64,000 bases of DNA from Parascedosporium putredinis (lineage: Eukaryota > Ascomycota > Sordariomycetes > Microascales > Microascaceae). Below are positions 37,901 to 47,765 of this stretch, piece by piece. Numbering within the stretch: position 1 is the stretch's first letter; each line of letters begins with the position of its first letter. The DNA is taken from NCBI GenBank assembly GCA_949357655.1, contig CASHTG010000004.1, positions 930,001-994,000 on the forward strand. The letters are read 5' to 3'. The position numbers and the translations under genes were made by a program. The notes beneath the pieces are model-generated. The model was not told the DNA's origin. It saw only the letters and a list, made by a program, of their open reading frames with translations, and made no database searches.

Positions 37901-39442
37901 GCACCGCGCCGACGACGCCTTCATCCGCTGGCTCGTCGAGGAGGACACCCACCGCACCACCTACCTCAGCCAGTCCATCGTGCGCTTCAAGCTCCTCCTG
38001 CACACCGACGGCCACTACGTCCTTGTCATGCGCGCCTCCCATGCCCAGTACGACGGCATGAGCCTTCCTCTCCTCTACCAGGATCTCGAGAAATGCTTCA
38101 CCGGGCTCGAGCCGCTCGAGCGGCCCGAATTCGGCAAGTTCATCATGGCGTCCACGCAGCGCGCGGGCGCCGCCACGGCCTTCTGGCGCAATCTCCTCAA
38201 CGGCTCGTCCATGACCGAAATCGTGCAGCACCCGGGCCCGGCCTACAAGCACAATGTCGACACCATCCGCACGCGGACCATCCCTCCCATCCCCTCCAAC
38301 GTGGCCGGCATGTCTCAGGCCACGCTCGTCAAAGCCGCGTGGGCGCTCGTCCTCGCCAAGATGTCGGGCCAGCGCGACGTCGTGTTCGGCAACCTGATCT
38401 TTGGGCGCAACGTGCCCGTGCAGGGATTCAGGATGTGGCTGGACCGTGCATCAATATGATTCCCGTCCGCGTCAAGCTCAACGAGATGGATAGCATCCTC
38501 GACCTCCTCGCACTGGTCCAGGAGCAACAGCTTGCGGCTATGCCTCACGAAAGCCTAGGCTTCCGTCGTCTCATCAAGGACTGCACGAGCTGGCCCTCCT
38601 GGACGCGCTTCAGCTCCGTCGTCCAGCACCAAAACCTCGGCCGCAACGGCGCCCAAGAGTTCCAGCTTGGCAGCGACCTCAAGTGCGAGATGGGTGTTCT
38701 AGGCCCCGCCTACGACTCCTCTGACCTCTGGGTTCAGACCACCCCGCTCGAGGACTGCTTCAAGGTAGAGATTGGCTCGTGCAGCTCGGTCGTCTCTCCC
38801 GACATTGCCGAGACCTTGCTCGACCGCCTCTGCGCCGTCCTCAACGTCTTCGGTCAGGCGGATTCCGCTAGCAACCGCCACCTGTGGGAGCTCCTCGCTC
38901 GCGACCACGAGCCACTCATCCCGATCAAGTCCTCCCTTGTCGAGCAAGTGTGGAGCGACGTTCTTCCGCATATCGAGGAATCTGTTCCCTGGGACGCTCC
39001 CTACTTCGAGCTCTGGGGTGACGAGATCGCCCCCGTTCGTTTTCTTCAAGAATATGCTTACCATGGAATTATTCTTGATATGGAGGACATCCTTGAGAAC
39101 CCCACAAAGCAGGCGCAGATGCTTCTGACTGCTCGTGTCCTAGCCGATCGAAAGGCCGCTTCAAGGGAAACAACCTCTACGCCACGCAGTCAGAGCTTTT
39201 GGGCACTAGACTCCAACGCCGCACCAGCTTCGACATCCGGAGCCAGTCGCAGAGGGTCCGTCATCAATTCACCTCGTGTTGGGTCTCCTGGTGTTGGCGC
39301 CCCTCTCAAACGACACAAGCCGTTCAACCCGCCCGCCAGGGCGAGCACGGCGCACTTTGCAGGCTCGGGTGGCCGCACTCAGCGCGATTGGGATCTCCCT
39401 TCCCCCTTCTCTCCGAATATAAACCATCTACCGCCAGCATGA
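17066..39442 (+). CDS. Pentamodular non-ribosomal peptide synthetase (NPS4/NRPS4/Pes1-like architecture)
   Basis: One giant gene of about 7,380 residues with two introns, 17610-17792 and 29021-29075. Domain order: half C, A1-T1, C2-A2-T2, C3-A3-T3-E3, C4-A4-T4-E4, C5-A5-T5, C6-T6, C7, and a terminal carrier-like fold. All five A domains keep an FTSGSxGxPKG motif, the six true carriers keep GGDS, and both E domains keep HHxxxDLVSW and NEGHGRE. C7 carries the fungal cyclisation signature SHxxxDxxS. The start ATG 17066 is the first that leads into the C-domain frame. About 25 single-base losses cut the frame, near 17103, 17172, 18251, 18281, 18594, 19985, 20079, 20111, 20443, 21045, 21229, 21894, 22149, 22363, 23954, 27813, 28590, 28960, 29613, 32602, 33703, 34152, 35915, 37266 and 38424; all shift the same way. 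The Ser/Pro-rich tail stops at 39442; one more lost base near 39400 would move the stop to 39573. Family placement is from remembered architecture. Confidence 0.88.
19986..23260 (+). other. NRPS module 2: C2-A2-T2 (L-residue)
   Basis: C2 starts at the DIYPCSP motif (about 20091) and has HHxxxDG at 20432-20455, where a T-run break falls inside the motif. A2 covers about 21385-22960 (SGSTGEPKG, FDVSIGD, YGPAEV, SGKIARK). T2 is about 23015-23250 with GGDSIS. By-eye pocket code: D V G W S G V N L K. There is no epimerase, so the residue should stay L. This module carries the densest cluster of frame breaks. Confidence 0.75.
23261..27810 (+). other. NRPS module 3: C3-A3-T3-E3 (D-residue)
   Basis: C3 begins at EDIYPCTALQEG (about 23360) with HHSVYDG at about 23714-23734. 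A3 spans about 24630-26200 with FTSGSTGTPKG and FDVSVSE; its A10 motif is atypical (SQKVNRK) but keeps the catalytic Lys. T3 is about 26290-26500. E3 is about 26555-27800 with HHLAVDLVSW and NEGHGRE, so the residue should be converted to D. By-eye pocket code: D V S F V G T I Y K. From 23957 to 27810 the frame is unbroken. Confidence 0.8.
27811..32600 (+). other. NRPS module 4: C4-A4-T4-E4 (D-residue)
   Basis: C4 starts at NIYPCSPMQ (about 27920) and has SHTLIDG at 28315-28335 in place of HHxxxDG. A4 spans about 29300-30900 (FTSGSTGTPKG, FDACIAE, YGPTEC, SGKADRR). T4 is about 30980-31210. E4 is about 31270-32560 with HHMVIDLVSW and NEGHGRE. By-eye pocket code: D A A F L G V V Y K. The intron 29021-29075 lies near the end of C4. 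Confidence 0.8.
32601..35780 (+). other. NRPS module 5: C5-A5-T5 (L-residue)
   Basis: C5 starts at FDIYPCSPSQQG (about 32650) and again shows a Ser variant, SHAIVDG at 33067-33087. A5 is about 33970-35500 (FTSGSTGTPKG, FDASILE, FGPSEC, SGKVDRK). T5 is about 35545-35760 with GGDSYT. By-eye pocket code: D A L V A C A V G K. There is no epimerase domain. Confidence 0.8.
35781..39442 (+). other. NRPS terminal region: C6-T6-C7 (cyclising C) plus serine-less carrier-like fold and Ser-rich tail
   Basis: C6 (about 35880-37130) has HHAAYDA at 36274-36294, with Ala for the usual Gly. T6 (about 37275-37480) keeps GGDSIG but has no adenylation domain of its own. C7 (about 37640-38890) has the SHAQYDGMS form at 38037-38063, the SHxxxDxxS pattern of fungal macrocyclising C domains. 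It is followed by a carrier-like stretch (about 38930-39130) where the phosphopantetheine Ser position is Glu (codon 39023-39025). A low-complexity Ser/Arg/Pro tail follows to the stop. Confidence 0.75.
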
Positions 39443-40382
39443 GCACGTCCTCTAGGTCGTCCTCTGGCCACAGACATGCAGCAAGTATCGCAGAGTACGG
39501 TCTCACTACAGCCAGGCCCAAAATTGAAGGAAGTGGACCTCAAGGGACTGGTAATATGGGACCATTCTCTTGAAGGACTTCCTTTCGTTTCATCCTTTTT
39601 TCTACATCTTGGACAGGCAACCCAGGTGACTCTGTCGCCTTGGTTACAGTCTACAGAGGGTTATGGGGACTCCGAGCGGAAAGTAGCCAAGGCGACTTGG
39701 CCCGAAAACTTGCCTTTTCCAAGTCGTTTCTTCTAAGAGCTTTTTATGGGTTTTGCTTCTGGGAATTGTATTTGTGTTGTGTCTTGTCATCTTCATGGTT
39801 TTGATGTCCCTTCGCCTTGCGAAGACACTGCCTCACACTCTTTATCTCATTTCCTTTGTTGATAATGATATCCTCTCTAATTTCCTTTGTTCTAGCGAGG
39901 CGTTTGGAGTGGTTCATGATTGAGGCAGTTAGCTTAATTGTTCTTTTATTATTATGCTTCCCTGACGATACTCATGATATCAACTAGTAAAGATGTGCAT
40001 CACTGAAGTGAAATGCGTATATATACTCTTATAATCTTCTATACCTATATGTACATCTATGCTATCTGTTAATAAACGTATCATTTCTTATCAGTAATAC
40101 ATGTCGTCACAACTTTATAGATAGTGTTTCTTTCTCCTTTTGTGATAATGACAGGTTGTTGGTGTGCCCTACAATCTCTATAATAGGGAGAATGGTATCA
40201 ACATCTCTGAGCTTGGTCACTTCTAGAATATTGATGAGCTTAGTGTAATATCACCTCTTAGGATAGGTACGGCACGCTGGGGTGATGGAGACTGAGTCTT
40301 AGTATTATGGGCTATATATTCGGATTGTAAAAGGACTGCCTTGGTAAACCTCCCACAACCGCCTATTGGATCCTAAGATATA
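39443..40382. other. AT-rich convergent intergenic region, nothing recognised
   Basis: About 0.9 kb between the NRPS end and the end of the NLR gene. From about 39730 it is AT-rich, in contrast with the GC-rich NRPS. No repeat or coding motif was recognised. Confidence 0.5.
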
Positions 40383-43300
40383 TCAGAAATATAGAAAGGT
40401 TGGCATCCCGTACCTATGCGATAACACAAAAGTGTTGTTACGAAATGCGACCGATCGCGCTTCGTATGTTGCGGGGATCCAAAGAATTTTCTTCCCATTC
40501 TGGGTTATCCATCTTCCTTCGATGCGCAAAATGTATTTGGCCGGGTTCCCCTTTCTGAGGCAACCGGAAGTTCAGCTTGCGGGTTTATATCCAAAAGTCC
40601 CGAGTTTGTCTCGAGATATCGGTTATTCTCCGAGAAGGACAATGCGGTAAGACGTCGACCGGTGGTTACCATCATTCTGCTCTGGTATGCGTCTCCCACC
40701 ATGTCCCAAACCCCCACACTGCCATCCCGCAACCCGAAAGCCAATATCTTTCCATCACGAGAAACCGCAAGAGCCGTAATTCCACAAGACATAAAATGGC
40801 TTCCGCCAGTCTGTAGCTGCGGGCCAGTAGCGTTTGTTGCCGTATCCCAGAGCTGCACGGTGCCATTCACCGACCCTAATGCAATGATTTTCCCGTCAGG
40901 CAAGAAGCAGAGAGCTGCAGACCATGCGCCCCACTTCATCTCCCCAAGGCAGGCGCCTGTCACCACATCCCAGATCTGCACAGGGCCTCCGAGTGACGCT
41001 CCGGCAAGTCGGTGTCCATCAGGAGAAAAGGCAAGAGTCTTGACACCATAACTCAGCGTGCAGAAAAGCGTGCGGTAGCAGGTGCCACTCACAACATCCC
41101 ACACCTTCACAAGTTTATTGAATGACCCTGAAGCGAACGTCTTTGCATCTGGCGAAAAGGCAACGCAAAAGAGCCTCCCATCATGTACCAGTCTATGCTG
41201 GCGGGTGCCTGTCGCAATATCCCAGAGTTCTGTAGTGTCACCGTCACTTGAAGCAAGGATCTCCCCATTAGGTGAAATTGTAAGAGCAGCATCCCGATGA
41301 TCATCATGAGTCGGCGTGCCATGGTTGGCGTCTGTCGAAATATCCCAAACCTGAACAGTGCCAGCACTTGACGCTAAAGCAAGTATCTTTTCATCAGGCG
41401 AAAAGGTAAGAGTATTAACCCAGCCATTCGTCCTTAGCCTTTGATAGTAGGCGTCCGCTGTCATCTCCCAAAGAGCCGCATCCTCAAAATCTACCGCCAC
41501 ACCCAGTATAATCTTGCCACTAGGCGACACCGCGAAAGCCATAGGTATACTATTAGGCTTCAGTATTCGGCGGCCATTGCCTGCCACCATATCCCAGCAC
41601 TGCATAGTGAAATCTTTGGTTACTGAAGTAAGTATCTTCCCACCGGATGAAAAGATGATCTCTGCGACAGGCTCATCATGCCTCAGTATCTGGCGGTGGT
41701 CGCCTGTCCCCATATCCCGGAGCTCTATGGTGCCATCTGATAACCCTAGAGCAAGTACACCTCCACTAGGTGAAAACTGATAACGGTAACCGTCTTGCTA
41801 TGATGGCTCACCGTCTGGGAGTGGGCACCTGTTGCCGCATCCCGTAGCTTCACAGTGCCATCTTGTAACACTAAAGCAAAGACCTTGCCGTCAGGTGAAA
41901 AGGTAATAGCCGTGGCTTCCGAGTCATCATGAGTTGGTGTGTGGCGATAGGTCTTTGAAATCGTAGTCCAGGTCTTCACAATGCCACCTTTAACACAGAA
42001 GCGAGCATCTTCCCATCGGGTGAAAAGGCGATGGCTTCAATATGAACACTATGCCTCAGCGTTTGGTGTTTGTGGCCCTGAACCATATTCCAGAGCTCCA
42101 CAGTACCATCTGATGAGCCCGAAGCAAGGAGCTTCCCATCAGGTGAAAAGATGATAACGGTAACACGGCTTTTATGTTTCTGTATCTGGTGGCAGGCGCC
42201 TGTTGTCCTATCCCAGAGGTTCACAGCGCCATTTGATAACGCTACAGCAAGCACCTTCCCATCAGGCGAGAAGGTGACAGTCTCAACCCTACGTTGACTC
42301 CACTCCAGGGTGTGCAGTAGTGGGCTCCAATCATCCCTAATACCTGCAGTATTCTTGATGAGTGACAGCCGCTCTTTCCAGTACATTCTTCTGATTATGC
42401 TCTTTGTGGGACTAAATACCAGTGCGGAACTATAGGTTTGTAATGGAGCTTGCTCGATGACTGATCTGTGGTACAATACGAATTTCGCTGCGTCTTGAAG
42501 GATGTTTACGGTATTGGCGCTCGTATCCGGTTGTGACTGGAAACTATTAGTGACTGTGCTTCATCATATCAAGTGATACATGTATACTGATGTGGGAGAC
42601 AAACTTGGACCACTTCCAACAACCTTTCAGGGCCAGGACCCCTTCAGAGAGTTGTCGTAGGAGGGATAAACTCTCAACCCAATGAAGAAAGTGTGTTTGG
42701 AGAAACTCTAGGACAGAACCATTGTCCGTCAGTTCCTTCTTGCACTCGGGATCCTTGAAGCAGAAATGGTCGGCCCAGTAGACGCACGAGTATCCGAGAG
42801 AAGTCAGGGGTCCGGTACGGGGGTTTCATGTCCTCTGACCTGAAGCCGTAGTCAAGGCCGTACATATTTTTCTCAGAACAGACGACATTGCTTCGATCGA
42901 GCGTTTGCCAAGGTCCGCATGACCGCCGCCAACATCACCTCTCGCTAGCTTCGATGTGTAGTGGCTTTGTAAGTATTCCTGAGCTGACTGGTGCACAGGC
43001 CGGATTATATCTTCGCGGGTAACCAAGAATGGGCTACACACGCTAAGATATTCGACAAGGTCATTTGGCTCGGCCATCGTAGAAACTGCCCCTAGGACTA
43101 TCAGCTCATTTAGCGTGATGGGGCGGCAGACAAGCGCAAGTACACTGAGAATCTTCCTGCACCTGTCTCCATACTCGTTGTCTTCGATCAAGTCCATCAT
43201 TCTGTCGTACAGCATCGTTAACCCGACTGGGGTTTTGTCTACCTCCGCCTCAGCTTCCATGCGAGGGACTCCTTCCAGGCGTTCGCATACCAGCGCGACC

Positions 43301-45349
43301 CAGAGAAGCGTCGACTCTGCTTTTTTCTCTAGTTTTGTTTGATTGAAATTTTGAGCCGCTCGCTATATTCGCACCTCTTTGCCAGCACATCTACCTTTTT
43401 CTCGATGAATGTAGCCACCACATGTTCAAAGCGGCTGCCACTCAACTCTAAATCGAATTTGTGCGGGCATTGGCTTGGGTGCAAAGCTCGGCGAAGCCCC
43501 ATCGAAGGGCGGCTGGATACAATGAACTTGGCTTTGGAGCCAGGCTTGCTCGCAACATCGGCCATCCACTCGGCGAGTAAGTCGTGGCCCTTGCATTCGT
43601 CCAGTGCGTCAATCAACAAATAGATGGTGTCAAAGGGGAGTTCGTTAATATATCTTCCAGCATCATCATCAACTTCCCAATTAAATGTCCCCTTCGTCTT
43701 CGAACATGGCCTTTCTTGCGTTGTCAGATCCTGTGCGGTACTCTTGAGGTATGTATTGACTCAAACTGGGCCATTCACACAGTAGCATCCATATCATTCC
43801 TCGCAAAGCGGAAACGCCGTTGTTGAGACGCGGGTCCCCGTTCTCACAGAAGAAGAAGGCGAGAGCGCTGTTCTGGCCCCGTAGTTGGTCCCTTAGTTGA
43901 GCAACAAGATGTATCATTAGCATCGTCTTTCCTTTTCCTGCTTCCCTTTGATCCAGAGTAGCCTAGAGTCTGACGATTGCGTCCAATTTGCGAGCTCATC
44001 GTTATCAAGGATGTACCGGAAGCAGTCTTTTATTAGCCTTTTCTCGCTACCCCGTATCCGGCGCATAACGGTGTTGGGGTCCGTTTGAGTGAGGTCTTCC
44101 AGGAACTTCTTTTCCCAGTGGCCTGCGTCTCCGCATCAGATGGGACCATACATACATGCATGTTATGTATCATATTAGAAGTCAGTATGTGTGGTTACGT
44201 ACATGTAGTGCCATTGGCAGAGAATGGTTGTTGATGCTCTATTTCAACCCACCCAAGTTAGACCCATATCTGCTGCCTAACCTTCAAATGAAATACCGAA
44301 TGCTTTAGGCTAAAGGGTTCATAGGATTCTAGGTACCTAGCTCAGCATGTTCAATAGGCAAGCCTAATTTGTTGTCATCCATCGTGTCTGGGGCAAGAAC
44401 TAAGAGTAGTTCTTTCGCAGATGCAGCCGCGGTAGCGGCCGCGTACATCTGCCATTTGTCATTCTTGTGGGAGTCCGCGTAGTCCGAAACGCCGCGGATC
44501 ACAATGTACGGGTACTCGGTTGCGATGCCGGCGGCCTCCATCTCAAAACACAGTATCTGGCCTATCTTGTCGACAGTCATCTGTCTCTTGGTGGCACTCT
44601 TCACGACCCGATCTCCTGAAGCAATGAGGCCATAGTGTATCTTGGGATCCGGACGCTGTCGGAGTGGCCTCTCAACGACCTCTTCTTTGTTGCAGTTCTC
44701 GCAAGTAGAATAGCTTTTGTCGTGCTGGTATTCTCCTTTGAAGAGTAAATCGTCTTCGGACGGTCGTCGATAAACGGCCAGATTCTCGTTCTTTTTAGCA
44801 GAAGAGATACGAATTGTTGCACTTTGTTTCCCGGCGCCAGGTTGTTGGACCGCATCACAGTGACAGCGTTCCTCAAAATCGTTGGTGGAGGTGTGAGGAA
44901 GCCTTTGAGCTCGAAAGAGTCCTCGGTATCCCTCCCTAGGTCGTACTGAACAACACCGCCATATTGTCCTTCTGGCATGCTGATCACTACATCGCCTAGA
45001 CGTATGTCATGTTCTTTGCTGGGCACACCCGCTCCGATGCCGACGAGGAAACGCCACTCAAGAGAGGGGAAAGTACGTTCCATGTTCGCGGCGACAGTCG
45101 CAGCAGCACCTTTCCTTGGGTTCCGGGGAGACACGCCAAGGCAACGTTGAGACCTTGAATGTCCCCCAATACGTACACGTTTGGGTCACCTTTCTTGAAT
45201 GCCAGGCGGGGATGCTCGTGATCTAGCATGTAACGAAAGGCACTCATCTCGAACTCCATGGCAAAGACGAACCCAACGGTATAATCCTCATGTCGTCTCC
45301 GGCTGCCTGGAGCCGCCATTGTGATTTTGGCCGAATCTTCGTCAATCAA
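40383..45349 (-). CDS. NLR-type immune receptor: nucleoside-phosphorylase domain, NACHT NTPase, WD40 repeats
   Basis: N-terminal purine/uridine-phosphorylase-like domain (about 45319-44330): YTVGFVFAMEFEMSAF, FLVGIGAGVPS, LGDVVIS, CFEMEAAGI and VIRGVSDYADSHKND. NACHT (about 44120-42640) with P-loop GEAGKGKTML near 43930, Walker B IYLLIDALDEC near 43600 and sensor FIVSSRPS. About 13-14 WD40 repeats follow (42300-40560). A conserved end block, GRWITQNGKKILWIP, fixes the C-terminus at 40383. Introns seen: 44239-44336, 44123-44202 and one near 42545-42610. Start ATG is at 45349 or 45319. Frame breaks lie near 45110, 44755, 43945, 43690, 43330, 42845, 41990, 41774 and 40550; nearly all fit one lost base, 43690 being ambiguous. 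The architecture is that of fungal STAND proteins in non-self recognition: repeats sense, NACHT oligomerises, the N-terminal domain acts. Roughly 1,550-1,600 residues. Confidence 0.8.
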
Positions 45350-47660
45350 CAGAAGCGCGCTTGTTATATCGGAAGTCGCGTGGAATCGAGGCTGCCTTGA
45401 TCTGAGTGTGCAGCTTTGAGCGTGAATGATGAAAATTGGGGCGAGATGAAAGCTTCATCCGAGCCTAAAGCGGGGAAATGCACAAATTGGTCTGGATAAG
45501 GCACCAGACTTGAAAACGTGCAGCATGCTTCGAGAGCCTGGTCTCAGCTAAGCCTGGTCTCTAATACATAGCCAAGAGTCATCAGAACCCCGCCATCTTT
45601 CCAAGCGAGCCACTTCAGAAGCCAATGGCGGCGTGCAGTCGTGGCACCGAACTCGACGCATTATGTTCTCCTTGTAGACTACCAATCAATTCCGCCATGT
45701 TCTGCAAGCAGTTGGCTCGTGGCCAATCACTCCGCTGTGTATACACATATCTTATGCAGTGATGTGGCCTGCGCCCAGTACCCGAGATACTGATTGGGGA
45801 GATTGGGGTTCATTAATGGGCTATGAAAGATAACTGCAGGCTCGGTAGCTCGTAGGCCGCTGTGATGTGAAAAAAGGGAGGTCGTGGAGCGTGGGTGGTT
45901 CTCTACCAGTTTCGCACCGTTAATGAGGCTTCTGCCCTCCTCCATGAAAGGGCCTTGGAGGCGAACGGGACTATTACAGCATGGCCGTGTATTTCTACCA
46001 GCCTTAGAAACATCATGGCTTCGATTCCTGAGGTTGGGTGATCCCACAATCGAAGATCCGAAGCTCAGCTCTTAGCCACTGCATTGTGTATAAAATGATG
46101 TTTCTGTCCTTTGTAAGAGGCGCCTATCCTGCCTTTTTCTATCACGAAGCCTTAATCGAAACATAGATTTGCGTATCCTTTGTCTCATGGGGGAACAAGC
46201 AAATAAGCCTAGAGTAATAAGATAGTATTTGGTGGAGGAGGCCAATCCAGTCCTTTCGTGGCACTCCAACTACACGGAGTTTATAATAGCCCATCGCGTT
46301 CGTGTAAGATATGAGTAAGGAAGTGTCTTGAATCTGGAATACACACTGATCAACGATGCTTTAATTTTTAAGCTTATTTATGGTGGAGCCAACATGAGGA
46401 AAAGGTGGGATATATTCGAGGTATAAAGCAGCAAACTAAGATTGATACATGAAAATTACAACACAAATATATATCTCAGCTAACTCTAGATCCTATGAAT
46501 TCTGCCTCGTATAATGGCGTAAATCTACGGTGATAGACAGACCGCAATTATACCACCGAACTAGTACTTAAGCCAAGATTACCCAGCATGCTCGCATCGT
46601 TATCGGTGACTCTGTTTTGTCACATTCCATAACTGATCTCTGATCGGCTACTCCCATAGTTTCTCCCTACGCACCTTGACTTCCTCTTATGCCAAGCCTT
46701 CTTTAACGATGCCTGTAAGCCCTACATCGTCGATCTCATCTTCCGCTAAGGTCTTGGCAACGGACGCGGAGGTAACATGGGAGGCCCAGGCGTGGGTCTC
46801 GGCTTCTGTTTCGTTGGCATCATCCGCCTGTGGTGCACCATACTGGTTCTCTGACATCGCCGGGCGAAGACGACGTTCGGATAGTCCTAGACGATAGGTT
46901 TAGGTGTAGTCAGCATACAAACAGCTGCCGGGCCGGAGGAGGCCATAGTATTACCTGGATTGTGGTTCAATCTTACCTTCTTCAACGTTTCGGCTTGGAT
47001 GTCGGTGGGATAGCTTCCGACAAGGCTGGCTAGTAAATTTCGAGTCTTGGAACTGCTCGACTTCTATCCATGGATATGTTAATACTTACTTCTATTTTGC
47101 GTTCTCGGACTATTAATATGCGGTATCGGGCAGTGTGAGTGCCGAGGCATATGGGAACTCTAAAGGGTTGCAATGCAAGATGCTGACTGGCCAACTAGCG
47201 TCTATCATGATTTGACTAAGAACATTCAAGGCGTAGATAGCCTCGAAACCAGGTAATGGGCCCGCGGCATTTCGCCCCAGCCTCAACTAGGAAAAGCCTA
47301 CGAGCCAGAAACCAAGAAAATCCCTCTTTGATGCCTAATTTCCGCCTACTCGAATGCGACGTCCTGAGGAGTGGCGACTTAACAATGATTAAGGGCAATT
47401 CGGAACTACATCGTTACTGTTCATGATGTATAAACTAATTCTCGAATACGTCACCATTTGAAGAAGTGCTGTATCTTGAGACATTGGTGTGTGTCTTAGT
47501 TTGAGGTTGAAAGCTGAGAAGATGGCGACCCAGAGGACCCTCGATGTCTCAACCATGGCGATCACCACCTGTTCAGATCAGATTAAACGATGAGCAAAAG
47601 AACCTAGATGGAGATTTAGGAAACGAAGAAAAGCCCGAGGAGATGAAAGAGGGAGCAGAC
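45350..47660. other. AT-richer intergenic region, nothing recognised
   Basis: About 2.3 kb upstream of the NLR gene. Short open stretches on both strands have no recognisable motif. It could hold decayed mobile-element sequence, but I saw no terminal repeats and no transposase or reverse-transcriptase motifs. Confidence 0.45.
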
Positions 47661-47665
47661 AAAAA
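47661..47665 (-). terminator. RNA polymerase III terminator of tRNA-Tyr
   Basis: Five T on the minus strand, 12 nt beyond the tRNA 3' end, as expected for Pol III termination. Confidence 0.7.
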
Positions 47666-47677
47666 GGAAAGCAATCC

Positions 47678-47765
47678 TCTCCCGAACCTGAATCGAACAG
47701 GTGACCCTCTGATTGAACTGTTGCCATTACAGTCAGATGTCATGAACCAACTAGACCATCGGGAG
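47678..47765 (-). tRNA. tRNA-Tyr(GUA) with a 13-nt intron
   Basis: A full cloverleaf folds on the minus strand. Acceptor stem CTCCCGA/TCGGGAG (47765-47759 with 47685-47679) has discriminator A at 47678. D stem is GTC/GAC. Anticodon stem TCTGA/TCAGA encloses loop CT-GTA-AA, with the anticodon at 47730-47728. Variable loop is GGGTC. T arm ACCTG-TTCGATT-CAGGT pairs perfectly. The mature length is 75 nt. A 13-nt intron (47726-47714) lies one base 3' of the anticodon, the standard site, and nuclear tRNA-Tyr genes of fungi usually carry one. A T5 run follows. Confidence 0.93.

Noticed and set aside
37224..38252. 342-codon minus-strand open stretch rich in Val, Gly, Glu and Asp
   Set aside because: It is the exact antisense of T6-C7 and has the composition expected from reversed GC-rich codons.
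17066..39442. The idea that the NRPS is a pseudogene
   Set aside because: All catalytic motifs in the A, E and T1-T6 domains are intact, and the breaks are one-directional, which fits sequence error better than relaxed selection.
45727..46047. 106-codon minus-strand open stretch and a TTCGATTCC sequence nearby that suggested a tRNA
   Set aside because: No T-stem or acceptor pairing forms around it, and the translation has no motif.
39443..47600. RIP-mutated transposon remnants
   Set aside because: Composition is AT-richer in parts, but there are no terminal repeats, duplicated segments or decayed transposase or reverse-transcriptase motifs to support it.
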